Assembly (NCBI RefSeq): GCF_051960575.1
Contig: NZ_JBQCEE010000381.1
Coordinates: forward strand, 1-10,825
Direction: 5' to 3'
Length of the DNA: 10,825 nucleotides
Source of the DNA: JBQCEE01 sp051960575
GTDB lineage: Bacteria; Actinomycetota; Actinomycetes; Mycobacteriales; Jatrophihabitantaceae
Shown: piece after piece, positions 1 to 7,206 of the stretch
Layout of the letters: each line of letters starts with the position of its first letter
Position numbering within the stretch: the stretch's first letter is position 1
Program-made: the position numbers and the translations under genes
The notes under the pieces: generated by a model
The model's input: the letters and a program-made list of their open reading frames with translations, nothing else
Databases searched by the model: none
Told to the model about the DNA's origin: nothing

Positions 1-1
1 G

Positions 2-259
2 ATCACGGGCAGCGGCACGGGACCCGAGACCATCCCGGCATCCGACGTTGGGTATGACCCCGGCTCCATCACGACCACAGGGACGATCACCGTGACCGGG
101 ACTCCTATCACCCTGTCAGGGACCGCCACGCCTGTCGTAACGGGAACCTCCGGAGTCGGCGACAACACCGCGACGTGGAATCCGGCTATCTCGGTCGCGG
201 TTCCCGGCACCGCGCTTGGCGGCGTTTACACGGGGACGCTTACCCAGTCGGTGTCGTGA
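2..259 (+). CDS. C-terminal fragment of a secreted WxL-like surface protein
   Basis: The gene is open from the left edge and ends with TGA at 257-259, leaving 85 residues. They are rich in Thr, Gly, Val and Ser with almost no charged residues in the last half, as in secreted beta-sandwich domains. The end reads NTATWNPAISVAVPGTALGG and then VYTGTLTQSVS. This alternation resembles the last strands of WxL-type surface domains, where a 'GTYTGT(I/V)T' strand closes the fold. The next gene is a DUF916-like membrane-anchored protein, the usual partner of WxL proteins, which supports the call. About 20% of codons end in A or T (8 of the first 40), more than in the kgd region. The N-terminus, any signal peptide and the full domain order lie outside the window. 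The family assignment rests on the short C-terminal pattern plus the neighbour, so it is tentative. Confidence 0.55.
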   Translation: MTGSGTGPETIPASDVGYDPGSITTTGTITVTGTPITLSGTATPVVTGTSGVGDNTATWNPAISVAVPGTALGGVYTGTLTQSVS

Positions 260-265
260 CAGCAC

Positions 266-282
266 CGCCGTAAAGCACGGCG
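266..282 (+). terminator. Small hairpin just after the WxL-like gene
   Basis: CGCCGT (266-271) pairs perfectly with ACGGCG (277-282) across an AAAGC loop. It begins 7 nt after the stop codon and is followed by an A-rich stretch rather than a T tract. It could be a weak terminator or an attenuator between the two surface-protein genes. The stem is only 6 bp, so the call is weak. Confidence 0.3.
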
Positions 283-322
283 AAACCGAAAGGTCCAGCG
301 CATCAGCGGCCCGGCCAGTTCT

Positions 323-372
323 GGTCATGGCCGTGTGGTCCGTGCTGCGGCGCGCGGCCCGGACCAGTGACC
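323..372 (+). promoter_or_regulatory. Leader hairpin ahead of the DUF916-like gene
   Basis: TGGTCCG (336-342) pairs with CGGACCA (360-366), and outside it GGTCA (323-327) pairs with TGACC (368-372). This forms an interrupted stem with a GC-rich 17-nt loop. The structure ends 2 nt before the G-rich ribosome binding site (375-382, GGGGGGAG) of the gene starting at 386, so it could influence ribosome access. A regulatory role is inferred. In such GC-rich DNA short stems also arise by chance. Confidence 0.3.
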
Positions 373-385
373 ATGGGGGGAGAAC

Positions 386-1393
386 GTGCGCCGCTCGATC
401 AACGCCATCGCGCTTGCGCTGGCCGCGGGTATCTTGAGCATGTCTGGCCCGGTGGCCGGCGCGGCGACGTCGGCCCGTCCTGCCGCCGCACCGAGAGCGC
501 AGGGGCGCTTCGGCGTGCGACTGGTCGACGTGCCCGTCTCCGAGGCACGCAACCCGCGCGCTTACCGCTACATCATCGACTACCTGCCGGCCGGGGCGGT
601 CATCCACCGCAGGATCCTCATCGTGAACGATGAGTCGCGGCCGGAGCGCTTCTCTGTCTATCCCGGCGCCGCGCACATCGCCGGCGGGCTGTTCGTTGGC
701 GACGCCGGGGCGACGCGTAACGAACTGACCACCTGGATCAGCGTGCGGCATACGGCGGTCACCCTGGCCCCGGGGGCATCCGCCATGGACAGGGTGACGA
801 TAAAGGTGCCGCGCCGAGCCACCAGGGGGGAACACTACGGCGTTATCTGGGTGCAGCAGACAGCGAAGTCACGCAAGAAGGGCGGCTTCGGCATCACCGA
901 GATATCCCGCGTCGGGATCCGCGTGTACCTGGCTGTAGGCCGCGGCGGCATGCCGCCGACCCGCTTTGACATCGCCTCCATCACCGGACGTCGGCTGGCT
1001 TCCGGCCAGTTGGTCATCACCGCCCATGTGGCCAACACCGGCGGCCGGGCGATCGACCTGAACGGTAGTGCCCGGCTTACCGACGGCCCGGGGAACACCC
1101 GTTCCGGGCCGTTCCTGGCGCAGAAGATCGTCACGCTCGCGCCCGGGCAGTCGTCGAACGTGACCTTCGCCGCGTCCAAGAGCCTACCCAGCGGATCCTG
1201 GCGTGCCAGGGTCAGCCTGGCGAGCGGCATGACTACGGCCGGCGGCACGGCTGCCGTCCGGTTCGCGGCGGTGCAGGCGGGCCTGTCGCCGCTGCGGTGG
1301 ATCTGGCTCGCACTCGGCGGCCTTGCCCTAGTCCTCGTGCTCGTCATGGGGCGGTACGCCTGGCAGCACCGCCACTTTTCTGTAGCTCGTTGA
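386..1393 (+). CDS. DUF916-like (WxL-partner) secreted protein with C-terminal membrane anchor
   Basis: This 335-residue protein starts at a GTG 3 nt after a GGGGGGAG ribosome binding site. Residues 1-26 form a signal peptide: Arg-Arg near the start, a hydrophobic core, and an AGA-AT cleavage site. Residues about 42-165 match the pattern of the DUF916 / WxL-interacting domain: 'GVRLVDVP', then 'YIIDYLPAGAVIHRRI' (a clause on post-secretory assembly), 'VNDE', 'FVGDAG', 'ELTTWISV' and 'GEHYGVIWVQ'. Residues about 190-290 look like a second Ig-like beta-sandwich ('VANTGGRAIDLNG', 'LPSGSWRARVSL'), comparable to the DUF3324 half of Gram-positive proteins. A membrane helix spans about 305-322 and is followed by a short basic tail, so the protein is probably anchored with its bulk outside. 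Family knowledge from Firmicutes suggests a link between WxL proteins and peptidoglycan. The partial gene upstream is the likely partner. In a 40-codon sample from the start, 7 codons end in A or T, more than in kgd. Confidence 0.75.
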   Translation: MRRSINAIALALAAGILSMSGPVAGAATSARPAAAPRAQGRFGVRLVDVPVSEARNPRAYRYIIDYLPAGAVIHRRILIVNDESRPERFSVYPGAAHIAGGLFVGDAGATRNELTTWISVRHTAVTLAPGASAMDRVTIKVPRRATRGEHYGVIWVQQTAKSRKKGGFGITEISRVGIRVYLAVGRGGMPPTRFDIASITGRRLASGQLVITAHVANTGGRAIDLNGSARLTDGPGNTRSGPFLAQKIVTLAPGQSSNVTFAASKSLPSGSWRARVSLASGMTTAGGTAAVRFAAVQAGLSPLRWIWLALGGLALVLVLVMGRYAWQHRHFSVAR

Positions 1394-1415
1394 CTGGAGG
1401 GCGCTGGCCCTAGCC

Positions 1416-1468
<53 letters not shown>

Positions 1469-1507
1469 CGCCACCAGGCCCGACGATCGGCCGGCCCCGA
1501 GCCGTGC

Positions 1508-1521
1508 CCCGCAGCTGCGGG
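1508..1521. promoter_or_regulatory. 14-bp perfect palindrome upstream of kgd
   Basis: CCCGCAGCTGCGGG is perfectly self-complementary and lies about 110 nt before the likely kgd -10 element. A dimeric regulator could bind it, but no known operator is recognised. Palindromes of this size made of G and C are not rare in such DNA. Confidence 0.25.
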
Positions 1522-1610
1522 CAGACCCTATCGGTCAGCACCACGACACTCGCCGTCCCGACCGGCGGAGCGAAGTCGATCTTCGGGTGTGACATGCCCC
1601 GGCTCGTCAT

Positions 1611-1637
1611 GTGACGCGAGGGGCCGACGCGTAGGCT
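1611..1637 (+). promoter_or_regulatory. Probable kgd promoter
   Basis: TAGGCT at 1632-1637 fits the actinobacterial sigma-70-type -10 pattern TANNNT. GTGACG at 1611-1616 matches four of six bases of TTGACA but with a short 15-nt spacer, so the -35 is uncertain. Transcription would begin near 1644, about 60 nt before the chosen GTG start of kgd. It would also begin after the TTG at 1640, which argues against that upstream start. Confidence 0.4.
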
Positions 1638-1705
1638 GATTGGTTGGCGCGACACCGACGACGAAGTGCCGGGCCGAAGCCGAGACAGACGAGGACGGGC
1701 CGCAC

Positions 1706-4700
1706 GTGGCGAGCAATGTGGAATCCTTCGGGGCGAACGAGTGGCTCGTCGAGGACATGTACGAGCGCTACCTCGCCGATCCGTCGAGCGTCGACGAGGC
1801 GTGGCACGACTTCTTCGCCGACTACAAGCCCGGCGCGCCGTCGCAGAACGGCCACGGCGCCGGCAACGGCGTCGCGCACGACGACGAGCCGGCCGCCCCG
1901 GTCACCCAGCAGCTGACCCCGCCGGCCACCCCGCAGACACAGGCCGCCGCCGCGAGCGCGCCGGCCGACTCCCCCGCCGCGACCGCCCGGGCCGCGGTCG
2001 AACGCACCCCCGAGCCGAAGGCCGCGGCCGCCACCGAGCAGCCGGCCAAGGGCGGCGCCGCCCCCGCCGCCGCGAAGCCCGCCGACGTCCCGGCGGAGAA
2101 GAAGGAGCCGGCCGCGCCCAGCCCGCTCAAGGGCGCCGCGGCCCGCGTCGTCACCAACATGGAGTCGTCGCTGCACGTGCCGACGGCCACCAGCGTGCGC
2201 GCCGTCCCGGCCAAGCTCATCATCGACAACCGCGTGGTGATCAACAACCACCTCCGCCGCGCCCGCGGCGGCAAGATCAGCTTCACGCACATCATCGGCT
2301 ACGCCGTGGTCAAGGCCGTCGCCGCGTACCCGGTGATGAACAACAGCTACACCCAGTTCAACGGCAAGCCGGCCGTCGTCACGCCCGAGCACGTCAACCT
2401 CGGCATCGCGATCGACCTGGTGAACAAGGACGGCAGCCGCTCGCTGGTCGTCGCCGCCATTAAGGCCGCCGAGACGATGGACTTCGCCGAGTTCTGGACG
2501 GCCTACGAGGACATCATCCGGCGGGCCCGCAGCAGCAAGCTGACGATCGACGACTTCAGCGGCGTCACCATCAGCCTCACCAACCCGGGCACGATCGGCA
2601 CCAACCACTCGGTGCCGCGCCTGATGGAGGGCCAGGGCACGATCATCGGCGTCGGTGCCATGGAGTACCCGGCCGAGTTCAGCGGCATGAGCGAGGACCA
2701 GCTCATCAACTCGGCCGTCAGCAAGATCATGACGCTGACCTCGACCTACGACCATCGGATCATCCAGGGCGCGCAGTCGGGCGAGTTCCTGCGCAAGGTG
2801 CACGAGCTGCTGCTCTCGGACGACTTCTACGACGAGATCTTCGCCGCGCTGCGCATCCCGTACGAGCCGGTGCGCTGGCGGGTCGACCGCGCGTGGGCGC
2901 ACGAGGGTCAGATCGGCAAGAACGCCCGCGTCATCGAGCTGATCAACGCCTACCGCACCAACGGCCACCTCATGGCCGACACCGACCCGCTCGAGTTCAC
3001 GGTGCGCAGCCACCCCGACCTCGACATCACCCGCCACGGCCTCACCCTCTGGGACCTCGACCGCGAGTTCCCGGTCGACGGGTTCGCCGGCGAGAAGCTG
3101 ATGAAGCTGCGCGACATCCTCGGCGTGCTGCGCGACGCGTACTGCCGCCGGGTCGGCGTCGAGTACATGCACATCACCGACCCCGAGCAGCGGCAGTGGA
3201 TCCAGGACCGCATCGAGGTGCACCACGCGCAGCCCAGCCGCGAGGAGCAGCTGCACATCCTCGGCCGGCTCAACGTCGCGGAGGCCTTCGAGACCTTCCT
3301 GCAGACCAAGTACGTCGGCCAGAAGCGCTTCTCGCTCGAGGGCGCCGAGACCGTCATCGCGCTGCTGGACGCCGTGTTGCAGCGCGCCGCCGACCAGCAC
3401 CTCGACGAGGTCGTCATCGGCATGCCGCACCGCGGCCGGCTGAACGTGCTCGCCAACATCGTCGGCAAGCCGTACGCCAAGATCTTCGACGAGTTCGAGG
3501 GCAACATCGACCCCTCGACGGCGCAGGGCTCGGGCGACGTCAAGTACCACCTCGGCGCCGACGGCACCTTCCGCAGCCCGAGCGGCAACGAGATCGAGGT
3601 GTCGCTCACCGCGAACCCGTCGCACCTCGAGGCCGTCGACCCGGTGCTCGAGGGCATCGGCCGGGCCAAGCAGGACGTCCTGAACAAGGGCGACGGCGGC
3701 TACACCGTGTTGCCGGTGATGCTGCACGGCGACGCCGCGTTCGCGGGCCAGGGCGTCGTCGCCGAGACGCTGAACCTGTCGCAGCTGCGCGGCTACCGCA
3801 CCGGCGGCACCGTCCACGTCGTCGTGAACAACCAGGTCGGCTTCACGACGTCGCCGTCGAGCTCGCGCTCGTCGCTCTACGCGACCGACATCGCCCGCAT
3901 GATCGCGGCGCCGATCTTCCACGTGAACGGTGACGACCCCGAGGCCTGCGTGCGCGTCGCGAAGCTCGCCGTCGACTACCGCCGCGAGTACAACAAGGAC
4001 GTCGTCATCGACATGGTCTGCTACCGGCGGCGCGGCCACAACGAGGCCGACAACCCGTCGTTCACGCAGCCGCTGATGTACGACATCATCGACAAGAAGC
4101 GCAGCGTCCGGAAGATCTACACCGAGGCGCTCGTCGGCCGCGGCGACATCACCCTCGAGGACGCCGAGGCCGCGCTGAAGGACTTCCAGTCGCAGCTCGA
4201 GAAGGTCTTCGTCGAGACGCGGAACGCCACCGACAAGTCGCCGGCCGGCCCGAAGATCGAGCAGGACTCCCCCGCGCAGAGCGTCACGACCGCCACGACC
4301 CTCGAGGCCATCAAGCGGATCGCCGACGCCTACGCCAACCCGCCCGAGGGCTTCACCGTCCACCCGCGCCTCAAGCCGCAGATCGACCGGCGCGTGGCGA
4401 TGGCGAGCAGCGGCGGCGTCGACTGGGCGACCGCCGAGCTGTACGCGTTCGGCTCGCTCGTGCTCGACGGACGCACGGTGCGCCTCGCCGGCCAGGACTC
4501 GCGCCGCGGCACGTTCACCCAGCGCCACGCCGTGCTCATCGACCGCGCCACGGGCAAGGAGTACAGCCCGCTGCGCAACCTGAGCGACGACCAGGCGAAC
4601 TTCTTCGTCTACGACTCGCTGCTCTCGGAGTACGCGGCCCTCGGCTTCGAGTACGGCTACGCCGTCGAGCGGGCCGACGCCCTGGTCGCGTGGGAGGCGC

Positions 4701-5437
4701 AGTTCGGCGACTTCGTCGACGGCGCCCAGACGATCATCGACGAGTTCATCTCGTCCGGTGAGGCGAAGTGGGGTCAGCGGTCGTCGGTGACGCTGCTGCT
4801 GCCGCACGGCTACGAAGGACAGGGCCCCGACCACTCGTCCGGCCGCCCGGAGCGCTTCCTGCAGATGTGCGCCGAGAACAACATGACCGTGGCGATGTGC
4901 TCGTCGCCGGCGAACTGGTTCCACCTGCTGCGCCGCCAGGGCCTGTCGCCGGTGCGCCGCCCGCTGGTGGCGTTCACGCCGAAGTCGCTGCTGCGGCTCA
5001 AGGCGGCCACCAGCGAGATCGCCGACTTCACCGGCGAGACCCGCTTCCAGCCGGTGCTGCCCGACACGCACGTCGACCCGGCCGGCGTGCGGCGGGTGCT
5101 GCTGTGCAGCGGCAAGGTCTACTACGACCTCGCCGCCGAGCGCGAGAGCAGCTCGCGGCAGGACGTCGCGATCGTGCGTGTCGAGCAGCTGTACCCGCTG
5201 CCGGCCGACGAGATCAAGGCCGAGCTCGCCAAGTACCCGAACGCCGAGCTGGTGTGGGTGCAGGAGGAGCCGGCGAACCAGGGTCCGTGGCCGTTCATGG
5301 CGCTCAACCTGCCCGAGCATCTCGGCGGACGCCCGCTGCTGCGCGCGTCGCGTCCGGCCTCGGCGTCGCCCGCCGTCGGCTCGCACCACGTGCACGAGCA
5401 GCAGCAGCGCGACGTCGTGGCCACCGCCTTCGCGTGA
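1706..5437 (+). CDS. kgd: Multifunctional 2-oxoglutarate decarboxylase/dehydrogenase (E2-E1 fusion)
   Basis: This 1243-residue cytoplasmic TCA-cycle enzyme decarboxylates 2-oxoglutarate with thiamine diphosphate and passes the succinyl group on. The GTG at 1706 is chosen because GAGGAC (1691-1696) sits 9 nt before it and because the product then begins ASNVESFGANEWLVEDMY, like known Kgd starts (mycobacterial Kgd is about 1230 residues). Order of parts: E1 N-terminal docking segment (about 8-42); Ala/Pro-rich linker (about 45-137); E2-like acyltransferase core (about 150-375) with the DHRIIQG motif and candidate catalytic His350; then the E1 region with GMPHRGRLN (His575), HGDAAFAGQG (674-683) and NNQVGF (708-713), the last two forming the thiamine-diphosphate/Mg site. 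No lipoyl domain is seen. In the family, lipoyl groups come from the separate pyruvate-dehydrogenase E2, and the FHA protein GarA inhibits the enzyme; neither partner is in the window. The stop overlaps the next start by 4 nt. Third-position G/C is almost total. Function is secure; the balance of decarboxylase, dehydrogenase and carboligase activity is not readable. Confidence 0.96.
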   Translation: MASNVESFGANEWLVEDMYERYLADPSSVDEAWHDFFADYKPGAPSQNGHGAGNGVAHDDEPAAPVTQQLTPPATPQTQAAAASAPADSPAATARAAVERTPEPKAAAATEQPAKGGAAPAAAKPADVPAEKKEPAAPSPLKGAAARVVTNMESSLHVPTATSVRAVPAKLIIDNRVVINNHLRRARGGKISFTHIIGYAVVKAVAAYPVMNNSYTQFNGKPAVVTPEHVNLGIAIDLVNKDGSRSLVVAAIKAAETMDFAEFWTAYEDIIRRARSSKLTIDDFSGVTISLTNPGTIGTNHSVPRLMEGQGTIIGVGAMEYPAEFSGMSEDQLINSAVSKIMTLTSTYDHRIIQGAQSGEFLRKVHELLLSDDFYDEIFAALRIPYEPVRWRVDRAWAHEGQIGKNARVIELINAYRTNGHLMADTDPLEFTVRSHPDLDITRHGLTLWDLDREFPVDGFAGEKLMKLRDILGVLRDAYCRRVGVEYMHITDPEQRQWIQDRIEVHHAQPSREEQLHILGRLNVAEAFETFLQTKYVGQKRFSLEGAETVIALLDAVLQRAADQHLDEVVIGMPHRGRLNVLANIVGKPYAKIFDEFEGNIDPSTAQGSGDVKYHLGADGTFRSPSGNEIEVSLTANPSHLEAVDPVLEGIGRAKQDVLNKGDGGYTVLPVMLHGDAAFAGQGVVAETLNLSQLRGYRTGGTVHVVVNNQVGFTTSPSSSRSSLYATDIARMIAAPIFHVNGDDPEACVRVAKLAVDYRREYNKDVVIDMVCYRRRGHNEADNPSFTQPLMYDIIDKKRSVRKIYTEALVGRGDITLEDAEAALKDFQSQLEKVFVETRNATDKSPAGPKIEQDSPAQSVTTATTLEAIKRIADAYANPPEGFTVHPRLKPQIDRRVAMASSGGVDWATAELYAFGSLVLDGRTVRLAGQDSRRGTFTQRHAVLIDRATGKEYSPLRNLSDDQANFFVYDSLLSEYAALGFEYGYAVERADALVAWEAQFGDFVDGAQTIIDEFISSGEAKWGQRSSVTLLLPHGYEGQGPDHSSGRPERFLQMCAENNMTVAMCSSPANWFHLLRRQGLSPVRRPLVAFTPKSLLRLKAATSEIADFTGETRFQPVLPDTHVDPAGVRRVLLCSGKVYYDLAAERESSSRQDVAIVRVEQLYPLPADEIKAELAKYPNAELVWVQEEPANQGPWPFMALNLPEHLGGRPLLRASRPASASPAVGSHHVHEQQQRDVVATAFA

Positions 5438-6429
5438 TCCGCTGGGGAGTGCTCGGCGCCGGCGGCATTGCCTCGACCGTCGGCGCCGACATCGCAGCGT
5501 CCGCGGACAGCGAGATCGTCGCCGTCGGCGCGCGTGACGTCGGCCGGGCGCGGGCGTTCGCCGACGCCCGCGGCATCCCGCGCGCCTACGGCTCGTACGC
5601 CGAACTGGTCGCCGACCCGGACGTCGACGTCGTCTACGTCGCGACGACGCACGCCCAGCACCACGAGCACGCGCTGCTCGCGCTGCGGGCGGGTAAGCCG
5701 GTGCTGGTCGAGAAGGCGTTCACCCTCAACGCCGGTGAAGCGCGCGAGGTGGTGGCCGAGGCCCGCGCCCGCGGGTTGTTCTGCATGGAGGCGTTGTGGA
5801 CGCGCCTCAACCCGACGATCCAGCAGGCGGTGCAACTCGCCGGCTCGGGACGCATCGGTGACGTCGTCGCCGTGCGCGCCGACCTGTCGAAGCTCTTCCC
5901 GTACGACCCCGGCCACCGCCTGTACGACCCGGCGGCGGGCGGCGGCGCCCTGCTCGACCTCGGCGTCTACCCGGTCACCCTCGCCACGCTCTTCCTCGGC
6001 CGCCCCGACCGGATCGAGGCGATGGGCACGCTGGCACCGACCGGCACCGACGTCACCGTGCTGCAGCAGTGGCACTACGACGACGGACGCCTCGCCCAGC
6101 TGTACTGCAGCGCCGCCGGCCCGAGCCCGTTCGGCGCCCTGGTCAACGGCACCGACGGCTGGATCGGCATCGAGCCGCGTATGCACCGCCCGCAGCGGCT
6201 GGTCGTGCAGTCGGGTGACGAGCAGGAGGTCATCCCCGCCGTCCCGTCACCCGGCAACGGCTACCGCTTCCAGGTCGCCGAGGTCGAACGGTGCCTGCGC
6301 GAGGGACTGCTCGAGAGCCCGGCGATCCCGCTCGACGACACGGTGATGATCATGGAGATCCTGGACGAGGTGCGTCGCCAACTCGGCGTCCGCTACCCCG
6401 CCGACGACGCCCCCAGCGAGGACGGCTGA
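5434..6429 (+). CDS. Gfo/Idh/MocA family NAD(P)-dependent oxidoreductase
   Basis: This 331-residue protein starts at a GTG that overlaps the kgd stop (GTGA, 5434-5437). No clear ribosome binding site precedes it, so translation is probably coupled to kgd by re-initiation. The N-terminal Rossmann fold shows GVLGAGGIAST (residues 5-15), an acidic-poor second strand ending in GARD (32-35), and VYVATTHAQHHEHA (67-80). The family's EKP-like motif appears as EKAF (93-96), with Lys94 the usual catalytic lysine. MEALWTR (118-124) and LDLGVYP (174-180) are typical of the branch that includes trans-dihydrodiol dehydrogenase and related sugar dehydrogenases. The substrate cannot be told. The length is normal for the family. 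An open frame extends far upstream into kgd in another phase, but that part has no homology-like pattern and is a shadow. The operon position suggests co-expression with kgd, not a shared pathway. Confidence 0.88.
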   Translation: MIRWGVLGAGGIASTVGADIAASADSEIVAVGARDVGRARAFADARGIPRAYGSYAELVADPDVDVVYVATTHAQHHEHALLALRAGKPVLVEKAFTLNAGEAREVVAEARARGLFCMEALWTRLNPTIQQAVQLAGSGRIGDVVAVRADLSKLFPYDPGHRLYDPAAGGGALLDLGVYPVTLATLFLGRPDRIEAMGTLAPTGTDVTVLQQWHYDDGRLAQLYCSAAGPSPFGALVNGTDGWIGIEPRMHRPQRLVVQSGDEQEVIPAVPSPGNGYRFQVAEVERCLREGLLESPAIPLDDTVMIMEILDEVRRQLGVRYPADDAPSEDG

Positions 6430-6605
6430 TGTACTTCACCGACCGTGGCATCGAGGAACTGGTCGAGCGGCGCGGCGACGAGCAGGTGAGCCTCGAGTGG
6501 CTCGCCGCGCAGCTACAGACCTTCGTGGACGTTCACCCCGAGTTCGAGGTGGCCGTCGAGCGCTTCGCCACCTGGCTCGCCCGCGCCGACGACACCGACG
6601 ACTGA
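6429..6605 (+). CDS. DUF6104 family small protein
   Basis: This 58-residue protein begins MYFTDRGIEELVERRGDEQV and continues with SLEWLAAQL, VDVHPEFEV, ERFATWLAR and an acidic end, DDTDD. The ATG shares one base with the TGA of the oxidoreductase (TGATG), and GAGGA (6418-6422) lies 6 nt before it. The sequence matches the small actinobacterial family known as DUF6104, which I recall as often encoded near kgd. Its function is unknown. It has no signal peptide or membrane segment and looks like a compact helical cytoplasmic protein. Its last 93 nt overlap, in antisense, the 3' end of the membrane-protein gene on the minus strand. Confidence 0.85.
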   Translation: MYFTDRGIEELVERRGDEQVSLEWLAAQLQTFVDVHPEFEVAVERFATWLARADDTDD

Positions 6606-7202
6606 CGCATCCTCGGCCGCCACGGACGGGCGGCCGAAGACGCCGAGGAACAGCTGCGCCAGCGGACCGATGCCGAGGGCGTAGAGCACGGTGCCGACGC
6701 CGACGACACCGCCGAGCAGCCAGCCGGCGACCAACACGGTGACCTCGATGCCGGTGCGCACGAGCCGGATCGAACGGCCGGTGCGCCGAGCCAGCCCCGT
6801 CATCAGCCCGTCGCGCGGCCCTGGGCCGAAGTCGGCGCCGATGTAGAGCCCGGTGGCCAGGCCGGAGAGGACGACGCCGAGCACCATCCAGGTGACGCGC
6901 AGCGCCATCGCGTGCGCCGACGGCAGCAGCTCGAGCGAGACGTTCAGCGACAGGCCGATGATCACCAGGTTGCTCAGCGTGCCGAGCCCCGGCCGCTGCC
7001 GCAGCGGGATCCAGCCGAGCATGACGACGGCACCGACGATGATCACGACGGTGCCGATGGCCAGGTGGACGCGTCCGGCGAGGCCCTGGTGGAAGACGTC
7101 CCACGGGTCGAGCCCCAACCGCGACCGCACCATCAGCGCGGCGGCCAGCCCGTAGATCACCAGGCCGACGTAGAGCTGGACGAGCCGGCGGGTCAGCTGC
7201 AT
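6513..7202 (-). CDS. YczE/YyaS/YitT-type integral membrane protein
   Basis: This 229-residue membrane protein has about five or six helices: roughly 7-25, 48-66, 76-94, 101-121, 148-168 and 170-187. Two conserved features of this family are visible: RSRLGLDPWDVFHQG (26-40) after the first helix, and GPGPRDGLMTGL (126-137), an internal echo of the first. The transport or signalling role of the family is not established. The ATG at 7202 is 4 nt after the malic-enzyme stop with only a weak ribosome binding site, so it is probably the second gene of that operon. Residues 190-229 form a tail of low hydrophobicity (PSVAAEDASVVGVVGAGEPG and onward) beyond the usual family end. They are encoded across the kgd-operon hairpin and antisense to DUF6104. 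A nearby frameshift or a natural loss of an earlier stop could explain the tail. Confidence 0.8.
   Translation of the reverse strand: MQLTRRLVQLYVGLVIYGLAAALMVRSRLGLDPWDVFHQGLAGRVHLAIGTVVIIVGAVVMLGWIPLRQRPGLGTLSNLVIIGLSLNVSLELLPSAHAMALRVTWMVLGVVLSGLATGLYIGADFGPGPRDGLMTGLARRTGRSIRLVRTGIEVTVLVAGWLLGGVVGVGTVLYALGIGPLAQLFLGVFGRPSVAAEDASVVGVVGAGEPGGEALDGHLELGVNVHEGL
6613..6637. terminator. Hairpin terminating the kgd operon
   Basis: TCGGCCGCC (6613-6621) pairs perfectly with GGCGGCCGA (6629-6637) over a 7-nt loop, starting 8 nt after the DUF6104 stop. No T tract follows, as is common for actinobacterial hairpin terminators. An alternative pairing exists between CCTCGGC (6611-6617) and GCCGAGG (6642-6648). 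On the minus strand the same bases encode residues about 190-197 of the YczE-like protein, just where its conserved part ends. Confidence 0.55.
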
Positions 7203-7206
7203 GCCA

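Noticed and set aside
1640..1705. TTG at 1640 as the kgd start
   Set aside because: The extra 22 residues do not resemble Kgd N-termini, the codon has no ribosome binding site, and it would lie at or before the likely transcription start.
1607..5395. A 1262-codon open frame on the minus strand covering nearly all of kgd
   Set aside because: It mirrors the codon phase of kgd. With almost every codon ending in G or C, stops rarely occur in this antisense phase. The product is a low-complexity Arg/Val/Leu/Asp string with no recognisable domain.
4768..5433. Upstream extension of the oxidoreductase frame into kgd
   Set aside because: It overlaps conserved Kgd sequence in another phase and is Ala/Arg-rich nonsense. 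The Rossmann motif starts immediately after the GTG at 5434.
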